Source: Salinisphaera orenii subsp. halophila YIM 95161
GTDB lineage: Bacteria; Pseudomonadota; Gammaproteobacteria; Nevskiales; Salinisphaeraceae
DNA length: 64,000 bases
Assembly: GCF_003732545.1 (NCBI RefSeq)
Contig: NZ_AYKF01000001.1
Coordinates: forward strand, 1-64,000
Reading direction: 5' to 3'
The notes beneath the pieces were generated by a model. The model saw nothing but the letters and a program-made list of their open reading frames with translations, did no database searches and was not told the origin of the DNA. Both the position numbers and the translations under genes were made by a program. Below are positions 35,963 through 45,168 of this stretch, one piece after another; within the stretch, counting starts at the first letter, position 1, and the number at the start of each line of letters is the position of its first letter.

Positions 35963-38635
35963 TCATTCGCCCGCCTGCGCTTCTATCAGCGCGGCGATCT
36001 CCGGCTTGCAGGAACCGCAGTTCGTGCCGGCTTCGAGTGCTTCGCCAACGGCGGCTACCGAGTCCAGCCCCTGTTCGTTGATCGCGCGCACGATCGTGTT
36101 GCGCCCCACGCCGAAGCAGGAACACACCTGCGGGCCGGGATCGGCGCCGGGGTCGGCCGGGCGCCCGGCGAGCAGGCCCATGCGTTCGTCTTCGGCGACC
36201 GGCTCGCCGGTGAACAGGCTGGCCAGCCAGCTGCGATCGGGCAGCGCGGCCGGCTCGGGGGCGACGAACACGCAGGCCTCGATATGGCCGGCGTCCATAT
36301 GCGCGGCGCGATAGCGCCCGCCCGCCGTATCCGCGGCTTCCAGCCAGTCGGCCGTGCGTTCGCCCACGCCGATCCAGCTGCGTGCGGTCGCGGCCCAGTC
36401 GCCCGGTGTGTGCAGGCCGGCGATTTCGTAGCGATAGAAACGCTCGCCCGGCACTTTCACCCAATAGTCGATACTCGCCTCGGCCGCCAGCAACAGCGGG
36501 CGGCTGGCGAGAATGAAGCCGTGCCAAGCGGCTTCGAACGGTGCGATGGCCGCGGGCGTGTGCTTGAACTCCGGCTCGCCCGAGATCGGGCAGACCGCCG
36601 GATTGGCGAGCGCGCCGACCCGGGCGCGGGCCGCGAACTGGTCGTTCCAGTGCATGGGCACGAACAGCGACCCCTCGCGCTGGCCGGCCGTGACGATCAC
36701 GCGTACATGCGCCTCGCCCAGCGTGGTCGAGACCGCCGCCAGCGCACCGTCGGCCACGCCATACCGCTCGGCATCCCGCGGATGTACTTCCACGAACGGC
36801 TCGGGAATATGGGCGGCCAGCCGCGCGGACTTGGCCGTGCGCGTCATCGTGTGCCAGTGATCGCGCACGCGGCCGGTATTCAGCGCCAACGGCCATTGAT
36901 CGCTGACGGCGTTCGCCGGGCCTCGCGGCGTGACCGCGACCAGATGGGCCTTGCCGTCGCTCGTCGGATAGACGCCGTCGGCGAATAGGCGCCGGCTGTC
37001 TTGCTGAACGGGCATCGCGCCGGCGGCGCGCAGGGCCTGCGTGCTAAACACCGGCCAACGCAGCGGCTCGAGCATGTCGTAATCGTCGTCGGCGAGATCG
37101 GCCAGCCCGTCGAGATTGAGCACGCGCTGGCCGTCGTTCTCGAACGCGGTGAGTTCGGCATGCTCGCGAAAGATCGCCGCCGGGCTGTCGAAATCGAAGC
37201 CGTCGAAGCCCATCCGGCGCGCGACGTCGCAGACGATGTCCCAGTCGGCCCGTGCGGCGCCGGGCATCGGCAAGAAGGCGCGCTGGCGCGAGATGATGCG
37301 CTCGGAGTTGGTGACCGTGCCGCTCTTCTCGGCCCAGGCGGCGGCCGGCAGCAGCACATGGGCGCGATCGACCGTATCGGTATGGCGCATACAGTCCGAC
37401 ACGGCCACGAACTCGCAGGCCTCGAGCGCGCGTTTGGCGCGATCGGCATGCGGCAGGCTCACCAACGGATTGGTGGCCATGATCCAGACCGCCTTGATCT
37501 CACCGCGCTCGATCGCCTCGAACAGTTCGACCGCCTTCAAGCCCGGCTCGCGCGCGATCGTGGGCGAATCCCAGAAACGCTGGACACGATCGGCGCCGTC
37601 GAAGCCCATATGCGCGGCCAGCGTGCTGGACAGCCCGCCCACCTCGCGCCCGCCCATGGCATTCGGCTGGCCGGTGATCGAGAACGGGCAGGCGCCGGGC
37701 TTGCCGATACGATCGGTCAGCAAGTGGCAATTGATAATCGCGTTGACCTTATCCGTGCCGGCGGACGACTGGTTCACGCCCTGAGAGAACACGGTGACCG
37801 TGCGCTCGGTCGCCGCGAACAGCTCGAAGAAGGCCGACACGGTGTCGGCGTCGATCCCGCAGGCTTCGGCGATCGTATCGATACCGCCCAGGTTTCGCGC
37901 TTCGTCGATCGCGTCTTCTGCGCCGGGCAGATCGCTCGCAAAACCGCGCTCGGCCAGATGGGCCAGCAGGCCGTTGAACAAGTGCACGTCCGTGCCGGGC
38001 GCGAGCGGCAGATGCAGATCGGCGCCTTCGGCCGTGGCCGTACGGCGGGGATCGATGACCACGAGTTTCTTGTTCGGGTCATGCTCTTGTGCGGCGACGA
38101 TGCGCTGATGGACCACCGGATGGCACCAGGCGGTGTTGGAGCCGACGAGCACCACGAGATCGGCGATTTCCAGATCCTCGTAGCAGCCCGGCACCACGTC
38201 CTCGCCGAAGGCGCGCTTGTGACCGGCCACGGCCGAGGACATGCACAGCCGCGAGTTGGTATCGATATTCGCCGAGCCGATATAGCCTTTCATCAGCTTG
38301 TTGGCGACGTAGTAGTCCTCGGTGAGCAGCTGGCCGGAGACATAGAACGCCACCGCGTCGCGACCGTGTTCGGCGATGATCTCGCCAAAGCGGGCCGCGA
38401 CTTCGTCGAGGGCGTCGTCCCAGCTCGCACGCCGGCCGTCTACCATCGGGTGCAGCAATCGCCCGTCGAGGCCCACCGTGTCGGCCAGGGCGGTCCCCTT
38501 GGAACACAGGCTGCCGAGATTGGACGGATGCGCCGCGTCGCCGGCCACGCTCACGGCGCCGTTCTCGACCACGGCGTTCACGCCACAGCCCACGCCGCAA
38601 TACGGACAGGTCGTGCGCGTGGTCACACTATTCAT
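35963..38635 (-). CDS. nasA: Assimilatory nitrate reductase catalytic subunit
   Basis: This 890-aa molybdopterin oxidoreductase starts MNSVTTRTTCPYCGVGCG at 38635, overlapping the previous stop by one base. The N-terminal [4Fe-4S] motif is CPYCGVGC with a fourth Cys in GSLCSKG. YVSGQLLTEDYYVANKLMKG and SNTAWCHPVVHQR line the Mo-bisMGD site. The C-terminal domain (CSCFGVGRNTIVRAI and GTNCGSCKPEI) is a BFD-like [2Fe-2S] module, typical of NasA proteins that take electrons from a partner reductase. It reduces nitrate to nitrite in the cytoplasm. Confidence 0.94.
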   Translation of the reverse strand: MNSVTTRTTCPYCGVGCGVNAVVENGAVSVAGDAAHPSNLGSLCSKGTALADTVGLDGRLLHPMVDGRRASWDDALDEVAARFGEIIAEHGRDAVAFYVSGQLLTEDYYVANKLMKGYIGSANIDTNSRLCMSSAVAGHKRAFGEDVVPGCYEDLEIADLVVLVGSNTAWCHPVVHQRIVAAQEHDPNKKLVVIDPRRTATAEGADLHLPLAPGTDVHLFNGLLAHLAERGFASDLPGAEDAIDEARNLGGIDTIAEACGIDADTVSAFFELFAATERTVTVFSQGVNQSSAGTDKVNAIINCHLLTDRIGKPGACPFSITGQPNAMGGREVGGLSSTLAAHMGFDGADRVQRFWDSPTIAREPGLKAVELFEAIERGEIKAVWIMATNPLVSLPHADRAKRALEACEFVAVSDCMRHTDTVDRAHVLLPAAAWAEKSGTVTNSERIISRQRAFLPMPGAARADWDIVCDVARRMGFDGFDFDSPAAIFREHAELTAFENDGQRVLNLDGLADLADDDYDMLEPLRWPVFSTQALRAAGAMPVQQDSRRLFADGVYPTSDGKAHLVAVTPRGPANAVSDQWPLALNTGRVRDHWHTMTRTAKSARLAAHIPEPFVEVHPRDAERYGVADGALAAVSTTLGEAHVRVIVTAGQREGSLFVPMHWNDQFAARARVGALANPAVCPISGEPEFKHTPAAIAPFEAAWHGFILASRPLLLAAEASIDYWVKVPGERFYRYEIAGLHTPGDWAATARSWIGVGERTADWLEAADTAGGRYRAAHMDAGHIEACVFVAPEPAALPDRSWLASLFTGEPVAEDERMGLLAGRPADPGADPGPQVCSCFGVGRNTIVRAINEQGLDSVAAVGEALEAGTNCGSCKPEIAALIEAQAGE

Positions 38636-39903
38636 CAGGCCGCCTCCGCGTCGGCGCACGCGTTCTGCGGCCTATAGGCCGGGCCGAACAGCAGCAGATC
38701 GCGAAAGTCGGAGACGTCCACGCCCTCGCGCATGAGCTTGAAATACCAGCCGCCGTCGCGGGTATCGCCATAGAGCACGACGCCGACGATACGATCGTCG
38801 CGCAGCACGATGCGCTTGTAGACGCCGCGGCGGACGTCGGAAAAAGTCAGCGCCTCGGTACTTTCGGCGTCGGCGAAATCGCCCGCGGAATAGACATCGA
38901 TACCGGTGACCTTGAGCTGGGTGGCGGTCGTCGAGCCGCCGTAGTGGCTGTGCCCGCGTTGAGCCAGATGATTGGCACAGACCTTCGCCTGATCCCAAAG
39001 CGGCGCGACCAGGCCATAGACCGAATGGCGATGCTCCACGCATTCGCCGACCGCATAGATCCGCGGGTCGTAGGTCTGCATGGTGTCGTTGACCACGATG
39101 CCTTTTTCGCAGTACAGCCCGGCCGTTTTCGCCAGTTCGACGTTCGGGCGAATGCCGACCGCCATCACCACGATATCGGCATCCAGAGTGGAGCCGTCGG
39201 CGTCGTCGAACTTCAGGCCCATCACGCGGCCGGCCTCGTCGCCGAGAATGGCCGCGGTCTTGGCGCCCATACGAAACGACAGTCCGCGCTGGGCCAGCGA
39301 ATACTGCAGCAGGTCGGCCGCGATCGGGTCGAGCTGGCGCTCCATGAGCGTTTCCATCAGGTGCACGATGGTCACGTCCATACCGCGCCGATGCAGACCG
39401 TAGGCGGCTTCCAGGCCCAGCAGCCCGCCACCGATGACCACCGCCTTGCCGCCCTTTTCGCTCGCCTCGACCATGCGATGCACATCGCCGATATCGCGAA
39501 AGCTGATCACCCCTGCGAGCGTATGGCCGGGCACGGGCAGGATGAACGGCGTGGAACCGGTCGCCAGCAGCAGCCGGTCGTAGCCGATCTCGCGGCCGGT
39601 GTCGGAGACGACCATACGCCGGCGCCGGTCGATCGCGACCACGGCTTCGCCCGTGTAGAGGGCGATGCCGTGGTCGTCGTACCAGTCGCGGCCGTGGGTC
39701 TCGATCTCTTCGAAGGCCTTGTCGCCCGCCAGCACCGGCGAGAGCATGATGCGGTTGTAGCTGGCATGCGGCTCGGCGCCGAACACGGTGACGTTGTAGC
39801 GCTCGGGCTCGGCCTCGAGCACATGCTCGAGCGTACGCACGCCGGCCATGCCGTTGCCGATCACGACCAGATCGAGCTTCGGTTGGGTGGCGGTCTCACG
39901 CAT
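38635..39903 (-). CDS. NirB-like FAD-dependent NAD(P)H oxidoreductase of nitrate assimilation
   Basis: This 422-aa protein corresponds to the N-terminal flavoprotein part of NirB: LDLVVIGNGMAGVRTLEHVL, the ASYNRIMLSPVLAGDK block, a second Rossmann site KAVVIGGGLLGLEAAYGLHR and IYAVGECVEHRH. The siroheme part of NirB is missing; that role is filled by the separate nirA. It likely supplies electrons to NasA. It starts 13 bp after narK ends and overlaps nasA by one base. The ATG at 39903 is preferred over 39942, which lies inside narK. Confidence 0.88.
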   Translation of the reverse strand: MRETATQPKLDLVVIGNGMAGVRTLEHVLEAEPERYNVTVFGAEPHASYNRIMLSPVLAGDKAFEEIETHGRDWYDDHGIALYTGEAVVAIDRRRRMVVSDTGREIGYDRLLLATGSTPFILPVPGHTLAGVISFRDIGDVHRMVEASEKGGKAVVIGGGLLGLEAAYGLHRRGMDVTIVHLMETLMERQLDPIAADLLQYSLAQRGLSFRMGAKTAAILGDEAGRVMGLKFDDADGSTLDADIVVMAVGIRPNVELAKTAGLYCEKGIVVNDTMQTYDPRIYAVGECVEHRHSVYGLVAPLWDQAKVCANHLAQRGHSHYGGSTTATQLKVTGIDVYSAGDFADAESTEALTFSDVRRGVYKRIVLRDDRIVGVVLYGDTRDGGWYFKLMREGVDVSDFRDLLLFGPAYRPQNACADAEAA

Positions 39904-39916
39904 TGCGAAACCCGGC

Positions 39917-41281
39917 CTAAGCCGGCTCCGGCTTGCCGCCACGCGCCTTGATCGGGTCGTCGCCGGATGAGGCGGTATCGAAGGCCGCCTTCTCCTCGGC
40001 CAGCACCTCGGGCGAGAAGCGCACGAAGAAGGTGAACAGCGAGCACACCATCACCGCGAAGCCGAGAAACATCAGCCCCTGGGCGTAGCTCAACGATTCC
40101 GCCTTGAACAGAAAGCCCGCCAGCACCGCGCCCGCGTTGCCGCCCGCGCCCACGATGCCGTTCACGCCGCCGAGCGCCTTTTTATTCATGAACGGCACCA
40201 GCCCGAAGGTCGCGCCCTCCGACATCTGCACGAACAGGCTGAACACGATCATGGTGGTGATGGCCGTGGCCAGCACCTCCATCTGAGAAAAGGCCACCAG
40301 CGCGATGCCCTCGATCAGCATCGCCGCGAACAGAAAACGCACGCGTCCGGTCAGGCCCATATAACGCGCCGACAGGTCCGAGAAGAAGCCGCCGAGGGTG
40401 CGCGCGAAGATGTTCATCAGACCGAACAGGCCCGCGATCAGGCCGGCGGTCTTGAGATCGACATCGAAGTTGTCGAAGAAATAGATCGCGGCGACGTTGT
40501 TGATGGTCAGCTCGACGCCGAAACAGCCCGCATAGACCACGAACAGCGCCCAGACGCGATAGTCGGCCGCGGCCTTCTTGAAGCTGGCCATGCCGCCGTT
40601 TTCGCGGTCGGCCGGCGGAATCTTGCCGGCGGCGCGCAGGTCGGAATAATTGCCGTCCGGCGCGTCCTGCGTGAACTTGAGATACGCCAGCCCCAGCACG
40701 AACAGCATGATGCCGGGCACCACCATCGCCAGCCGCCAGCCCACGGCCTCGGTCACGCCCAGCGATACGATCATGGTGAAGATCAGCGGCATGATCAGCT
40801 GGGTGGTGCCGCCGCCGAGGTTGCCCCAGCCCGCGGTGGTCGCATTCGCCGTGCCCACGATATTGGGCGCGAACATGACCGCGGTGTGGTACTGGGTGAT
40901 CACGAACGACGCGCCGATCGCGCCGATGCACAAGCGCGCGAACAGAAACGTCTCGAAGCTGTCGGCGAAGCCGATACACATCACCGGGATCGAGCCAAGG
41001 ATGAGCAGCGTGGAATAAGTCTTTCTAGGTCCGAACTTGTCGCACAGCGGGCCGATGAGCAGGCGCACCAGCACCGTGATCGCCACCGAGGCGATAATGG
41101 TCGAGCCGACCATCGACTTATCCAGATTCAGATCCTCGCGCACCACGGCCATGAGCGGCGCGATGCCGAACCAGCCGAAGAAGCACAGGTGAAAAGCCAG
41201 CCAGCTCATGTGGAAGGCCCGCATCTGCACCGACTTGAAGTCGAACAGGCGGATGCGGGTGGCCTTGTTGGCGAGTTCCAT
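39917..41281 (-). CDS. narK: NarK/NasA-type MFS nitrate/nitrite transporter
   Basis: This 454-aa protein has about 12 membrane helices (for example WLAFHLCFFGWFGIAPLMAV and ALFVVYAGCFGVELTINNVA). The nitrate signature GWGNLGGGTTQLIMP is present in helix 5, and NNVAAIYFFDNF is typical of the second signature region. It would import nitrate at the inner membrane. It follows nasS by 9 bp and leads the structural genes of the operon. Confidence 0.94.
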   Translation of the reverse strand: MELANKATRIRLFDFKSVQMRAFHMSWLAFHLCFFGWFGIAPLMAVVREDLNLDKSMVGSTIIASVAITVLVRLLIGPLCDKFGPRKTYSTLLILGSIPVMCIGFADSFETFLFARLCIGAIGASFVITQYHTAVMFAPNIVGTANATTAGWGNLGGGTTQLIMPLIFTMIVSLGVTEAVGWRLAMVVPGIMLFVLGLAYLKFTQDAPDGNYSDLRAAGKIPPADRENGGMASFKKAAADYRVWALFVVYAGCFGVELTINNVAAIYFFDNFDVDLKTAGLIAGLFGLMNIFARTLGGFFSDLSARYMGLTGRVRFLFAAMLIEGIALVAFSQMEVLATAITTMIVFSLFVQMSEGATFGLVPFMNKKALGGVNGIVGAGGNAGAVLAGFLFKAESLSYAQGLMFLGFAVMVCSLFTFFVRFSPEVLAEEKAAFDTASSGDDPIKARGGKPEPA

Positions 41282-41290
41282 GACGATCTC

Positions 41291-42610
41291 CTAGCCGGCG
41301 ACGGATGAACGGTTCGAGGGATTGACCTGTGCGAGTTCGGCGAGCCGCGCCGTGCGCGCGGTCGGCTGGGTCTCGGCGATATAGCCGAGACAGTCGGCGG
41401 GATCGAAGACGCGCCCGTCGAAGAAGCGATCAGGCCCCATGGCGATGGCGCCGTCGTTGGTCGCCAGCGCCCAGCCCTCGGCATGCCGGCCTTCGGACTT
41501 GGTGTCCGTGTCCGGACAGGCCACGCCGATGTCGGCCACCGCCTCGCGATAGATGCCGGGTCGGTAGACGGCCGCGGCGGTCGCCGCGATGTCCAGCGCG
41601 CCGACAATCTGGCCCCAGCGCAGCATCTGGGTGATGAACCACATCGCCTGCGAGCACCAGGGAAAGTTGGCGGCGTAGCGATGGAAGACATTGAAATCGG
41701 GCAGCGACACGCTCGTCGCCTCCCGCGCGTGGCGAAATTCGCCGACGAGCGGTCCCCGGATGGCCTCGGCGGGCGCATCCAGGCGATCCGGCGCAGCCAG
41801 CCGCGTCACGATGCCGCGGCGGTTGGCCGGCTCATCCAGCCAGCGCGCGGCCCGCACCAGGGCCCGCACCAGCGCACGATGCGTGTTCGGATGGCGTTCG
41901 GCCCAGTCGCGGGTCACGCCGAGCACCTTTTCCGGGGCGTTGCGCCAGATCTCGTAACCGGTGATCAGCACGCGGCCGAGGCCGGCGCGCACCGCCATCT
42001 GATTCCAGGGTTCGCCCACGCAGTAGCCGGCGATGCGTCCGGCCTCCAGATTCGCGACCATGCGCGGCGGCGGCACGACGATCAGCCGCACGTCGCGATC
42101 CGGATCGATGCCGGCCGCGGCCAGCCAGTAGCGCAGCTGATAGTTGTGGGCCGAGGCCGGATGCACCATGGCGAAGGTCATCGGCGCCAGCCCCGCTTCG
42201 CGATCGGCGTCGATCACCCGCTTGAGCGCCCGCGCCGTACACGGACGCTCGCTCATCGCCTCGGGGTCGGCCGCCACCAAGCGGCCATACAGCGCCTCGG
42301 AGACAGTGATCGCGTTGCCGTTGAGGCCCAACGAGAGCGCCGTGACCATCGCCTGTGGCGGCGCGCCGACACCGAGGGTCGCGGCGATCGGCATGCCCGC
42401 GAGCATCTGGGCGCCGTCCAGCAGGCCGAAGGCCACCTTGTCGCGGATGGCCGCCCACGAGGCCTCCCGCGAGAGTGTGACCGTCAGGCCCTCCTCGGCA
42501 AAGAAACCCGCGCTCTGCGCGGCGATCAGGGGCGCGCAATCGGTCAGCGGCACGAAGCCCAGAGTCAGGGCGCTGCGCTCGAGCGGGCGGTGTGATCGGG
42601 ATGGCTTCAT
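41291..42610 (-). CDS. nasS: NasS-like cytoplasmic nitrate sensor (NrtA/CmpA family)
   Basis: This 439-aa protein has the NrtA fold (LTLGFVPLTDCAPLIAAQSA, GLLDGAQMLAGMP, RIAGYCVGEPWNQMAV, ANFPWCSQAMWFITQMLRWG) but no signal or lipoprotein sequence, so it is cytoplasmic. In NasS-NasT systems NasS holds the ANTAR protein NasT until nitrate or nitrite binds. The ATG at 42610 follows the leader terminator; a longer frame back to 42685 runs through the terminator hairpin and is rejected. It lies after nasT and before narK, so it is made only when the terminator is passed. Confidence 0.88.
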   Translation of the reverse strand: MKPSRSHRPLERSALTLGFVPLTDCAPLIAAQSAGFFAEEGLTVTLSREASWAAIRDKVAFGLLDGAQMLAGMPIAATLGVGAPPQAMVTALSLGLNGNAITVSEALYGRLVAADPEAMSERPCTARALKRVIDADREAGLAPMTFAMVHPASAHNYQLRYWLAAAGIDPDRDVRLIVVPPPRMVANLEAGRIAGYCVGEPWNQMAVRAGLGRVLITGYEIWRNAPEKVLGVTRDWAERHPNTHRALVRALVRAARWLDEPANRRGIVTRLAAPDRLDAPAEAIRGPLVGEFRHAREATSVSLPDFNVFHRYAANFPWCSQAMWFITQMLRWGQIVGALDIAATAAAVYRPGIYREAVADIGVACPDTDTKSEGRHAEGWALATNDGAIAMGPDRFFDGRVFDPADCLGYIAETQPTARTARLAELAQVNPSNRSSVAG

Positions 42611-42652
42611 CGCGTTCCGGGCCTGGGTGTCGTGTCCGCCGGTCGCGGACAC

Positions 42653-42701
42653 AAAAAAGCCCGGCTCGCTGCATGCAGTCACCATGCGGCGTCACCGGGC
42701 T
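42653..42701 (-). terminator. Leader terminator controlled by NasT
   Basis: On the minus strand AGCCCGG and CCGGGCT close a long hairpin (apical part GCATGGTGACTGCATGC) followed by six T residues (42653-42658), 43 bp before the nasS start. It is the attenuator expected in ANTAR-regulated nitrate leaders. Confidence 0.88.
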
Positions 42702-42742
42702 CCCTTGCCCCCCAACCGATTGTTTCGCGCCGGGCCGGATGC

Positions 42743-42775
42743 GGGCCTCTTTCGGCCCCGACCGCCATTGATCGG
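42743..42775 (-). promoter_or_regulatory. Tandem hairpins, probable NasT (ANTAR) RNA-binding element
   Basis: In the leader RNA the first hairpin CCGATC-AATGGC-GGTCGG (42758-42775) has a hexaloop with A at position 1 and G at position 4, the ANTAR rule. The second, GGGCC-GAAAGA-GGCCC (42743-42758), follows directly and also has a six-base loop, but not the A1/G4 pattern. The terminator lies about 40 bases downstream, so NasT binding here could prevent terminator formation. Confidence 0.75.
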
Positions 42776-42805
42776 AGACATGCCGGCGCGGCTTAGTGGG
42801 ACTGA

Positions 42806-42822
42806 TGCAGCAACCGTGCCAG
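42806..42822 (-). promoter_or_regulatory. Sigma-54 promoter of the nas leader
   Basis: The minus strand reads CTGGCACGGTTGCTGCA, matching the -24/-12 consensus at all but one base, with GG and GC exactly 10 bp apart. Transcription would begin near 42795 and run through the hairpins and terminator into nasS. Confidence 0.82.
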
Positions 42823-42931
42823 ACCGCCTCAGATGCCTCAGAGCCCTGTTTCAGAAAGCTTTGGGCGCCAGCATCGCCGCCGCGTCACAGCCCGCCTCCG
42901 CCCGATCACGCTGCCCTGTCGACGTGCAGCC

Positions 42932-42948
42932 TGCACCGATGCCGTGCA
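42932..42948 (-). promoter_or_regulatory. NtrC-like enhancer site
   Basis: TGCACCGATGCCGTGCA has a perfect TGCAC/GTGCA dyad with the 17-bp spacing of NtrC sites. It lies about 110 bp upstream of the sigma-54 promoter, a normal enhancer distance. Additional TGCAG half-sites flank it. Confidence 0.65.
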
Positions 42949-42958
42949 GCGGCGACGC

Positions 42959-43537
42959 CTACTCGGCCGCCCGCGTCATCACGCGGCGGGCGATCTCGGC
43001 CAGGGGCAGGCTGTGGTCCATGGCCGTCTTGCGCAGGCGCGCATAGGCCTGCTGCTCGCTCATCGCCTCGCGCTCCATCAGCAGGCACTTGGCGCGGTTG
43101 ATCACCTGACGGTCGGCCAGCGTTTCGCGGGTTTCGGCCAGCTCGCGTCGCAACGTCTCGACCTGCTGGAACTGGCGCACGGCCACGTCCACGAGCGATC
43201 TCACCAGCGCCGGCGAGAGCCCTTCCATGACATAGGCGCTGATGCCCGCGGCCGAGGCCTCGGCCATCAGCCGCCGATCGTCCTGCGAGGAAAGCATGAG
43301 CAGCGGTTTGGGATAACGCTCGCCCAGCGTGGCGACGTCCTCGAGCACGTCGCGCGACGGCGAGTCGGCGCCGACAATCACCGCATCGGGCGCCAGCCGC
43401 TCCATCGCATCGTAGAGATCGGCCTCGTCGCTGACGACATCCACGACGTCATAGCCGGCATCCGCGATGACGGCTCGCAGCGTCGACAGGCGCGCCGACC
43501 GGCGATCCACAAGCAGTACGCGTAGGGCCACGGCCAT
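42959..43537 (-). CDS. nasT: NasT-like ANTAR response regulator / transcription antiterminator
   Basis: This 192-aa protein has an N-terminal pseudo-receiver domain (LRVLLVDRRSARLSTLRAVI; the acidic pocket is weak, as in NasT) and a C-terminal ANTAR domain (VINRAKCLLMEREAMSEQQA, YARLRKTAMDHSLPLAEIA). It binds the leader hairpins at 42743-42775 and lets RNA polymerase pass the terminator when nitrate frees it from NasS. The ATG at 43537 is the natural start; a much longer frame upstream overlaps another gene and is spurious. Confidence 0.9.
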   Translation of the reverse strand: MAVALRVLLVDRRSARLSTLRAVIADAGYDVVDVVSDEADLYDAMERLAPDAVIVGADSPSRDVLEDVATLGERYPKPLLMLSSQDDRRLMAEASAAGISAYVMEGLSPALVRSLVDVAVRQFQQVETLRRELAETRETLADRQVINRAKCLLMEREAMSEQQAYARLRKTAMDHSLPLAEIARRVMTRAAE

Positions 43538-43623
43538 CGTCCGATTAACCGACGTGTTCTGCTGGAGCAACAAACATGCCACGCCGAGCCGGCCCGTCCG
43601 GCGGGCGCGCATGATCGGCCGTC

Positions 43624-44799
43624 TCAGCCGCTCGGATCGCTCTGCACGTAGCGCCCGAGCGTACGGTCGATGAAGCGCCGCGCCGCCTCGGCGTCGTAGG
43701 TCCGGCCCTCGGCGAGCGCCTGCGCGTAGTCGAACAGCGGAGCGAAACGGGGCGTGCCGTCGCGATGCCGACGGATCGAGACCGCGTCGGCATCCGTCTC
43801 CAGACAGCGCCAGTAGGCACGCACCTCGGCCCAGAACGGCGCGGTACGCCGCCAGTACCGCGCGCCGGCCGAGAAGTCGAAGTCGACGATGCGTCGATAC
43901 CGGTTCACGCCCTGCTCGCGGGCCAGGCGATCGGCCGGCTCGCCCGCCTTGTCGAGCACGACCTTCTCGTTGTCCTGGCCGTGCACCCAGCCGGTGGGCA
44001 GCACGGTGATGCGGTTCGTGCCCACGAGCACGTCGTAGTCGCCGCGCACGCCGGACTCGCGCCGCGGCAGCGGCCGCCAGGTGCGATCGCTCTGCCACAC
44101 GGACCGACTGTCGTCGTGATGCCAGCGCCCGGCGGCTTCGTAGCGCGGCGCATCGTCGACCTGGTAGACCGCCTGGGTCCAGCGTCCGGCGGCACGATCG
44201 GCGGCCACGCGACGCGGCGCCCATCGGCGCTCGCCCGCGAAGACGAACAGGTCGCGATCTTCGTGGCGCCAGTCCTGCCGCCAGTGCTTCATCACGACGG
44301 GGCCCTGCAGACGCGTTTCGCCCGTGTCCTCGTCCGGGGCTTCGTAGTACATGACCATGAGATGCTGCAGGCTGATGAAATCGCCGTCGTCGGCGATCAC
44401 CCGCACGCGCTCGGTCGCCCAGGATCGATACGGCGCGGCGCGCTCGTAGCCGGGCGCGTAGCCGATCGTTTCCACAAACTCGAAATCGACCCGGTAGTCA
44501 CCGGCCAGCGCCAGGATCGCGCGCCGGTCGCGTTCGAAGCGACTCAGGTTCGGGGCCTGCAACCGCGCCCAGGCGGCGCTCGGCGTGTCGGCCAGTTCCA
44601 CCGGCGCGCCGGCGGACGTGCCGCCGCGCGCCGCGGGCGCGCAATCGTCCAGCGTCGACCAGCTGAACACATGCCGCTCGACATCACATGCGGCGATCGC
44701 CGCCGATACCGGGCCCAGGCACAGCAACAGGGCGCCGATAACCGCCAGCGCCTCCCGCCGGACCCGGCGCCCCGGCCTTCCGTATTCCGTTCTCGACAT
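43624..44799 (-). CDS. DUF6607-family exported protein
   Basis: This 391-aa protein with a signal peptide (ALAVIGALLLCLGPVSAAIA-A) has the blocks AGDYRVDFEFVETIGYAPGY, GPVVMKHWRQDWRHEDRDLF, WTQAVYQVDDAPRYEA, WRPLPRRE and VNRYRRIVDFDFSAGARYW, which I recognise as the uncharacterised DUF6607 family. The ATG at 44799 directly precedes the signal peptide. Function is unknown; the protein is predicted periplasmic. It lies 86 bp upstream of nasT on the same strand but has no evident link to nitrate. Confidence 0.82.
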   Translation of the reverse strand: MSRTEYGRPGRRVRREALAVIGALLLCLGPVSAAIAACDVERHVFSWSTLDDCAPAARGGTSAGAPVELADTPSAAWARLQAPNLSRFERDRRAILALAGDYRVDFEFVETIGYAPGYERAAPYRSWATERVRVIADDGDFISLQHLMVMYYEAPDEDTGETRLQGPVVMKHWRQDWRHEDRDLFVFAGERRWAPRRVAADRAAGRWTQAVYQVDDAPRYEAAGRWHHDDSRSVWQSDRTWRPLPRRESGVRGDYDVLVGTNRITVLPTGWVHGQDNEKVVLDKAGEPADRLAREQGVNRYRRIVDFDFSAGARYWRRTAPFWAEVRAYWRCLETDADAVSIRRHRDGTPRFAPLFDYAQALAEGRTYDAEAARRFIDRTLGRYVQSDPSG

Positions 44800-45003
44800 C
44801 ACGCATCTCCCGCGCTCCGGCACCAGCGGTCGATCCTGCCATGCAGAGCTGCGTATGGCTCGTGCCGCAGCCGACATTCCATCGTGCATGACGCAATCGA
44901 TGTGCAGGACGCTTATCGAGCGAATGCAAAATACAATATCGCCTGTTGAAATAGCGCCCGAATGACTACACAATAATGTGGCCTACAATACATTTGCCGC
45001 CCT

Positions 45004-45168
45004 ATGCTCATTGCCAGTCTGAGCGTCGCCTGCATCGTGGCCACTGCCGCCGGCGCGGCGCTGACCTATCGACGCCACGCCCGCCGCCGTACGCGGCTCG
45101 ACGCGGAGCTGGCCTACCACCGTATTAAGAAGCCTACGCACGCCGACGCGCCGCGTTCGACCGACTGA
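45004..45168 (+). CDS. Small single-pass membrane protein (54 aa)
   Basis: The frame from ATG 45004 to TGA 45166-45168 encodes MLIASLSVACIVATAAGAAL, a clear transmembrane helix, followed by a basic cytoplasmic part (YRRHARRRTRLDAEL) and a polar tail. The 60 bp upstream are AT-rich with TACAAT and CAATAAT as possible -10 elements, divergent from the DUF6607 gene. The ribosome site is weak. No family is recognised; the positive-inside pattern supports a real small membrane protein. Confidence 0.5.
   Translation: MLIASLSVACIVATAAGAALTYRRHARRRTRLDAELAYHRIKKPTHADAPRSTD

Noticed and set aside
42611-42685. 25-codon N-terminal extension of nasS
   Set aside because: It runs through the leader terminator hairpin and T tract, so it is regulatory DNA.
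43537-44224. N-terminal extension of the nasT frame
   Set aside because: It lies inside the DUF6607 gene; the ANTAR protein starts naturally at 43537.
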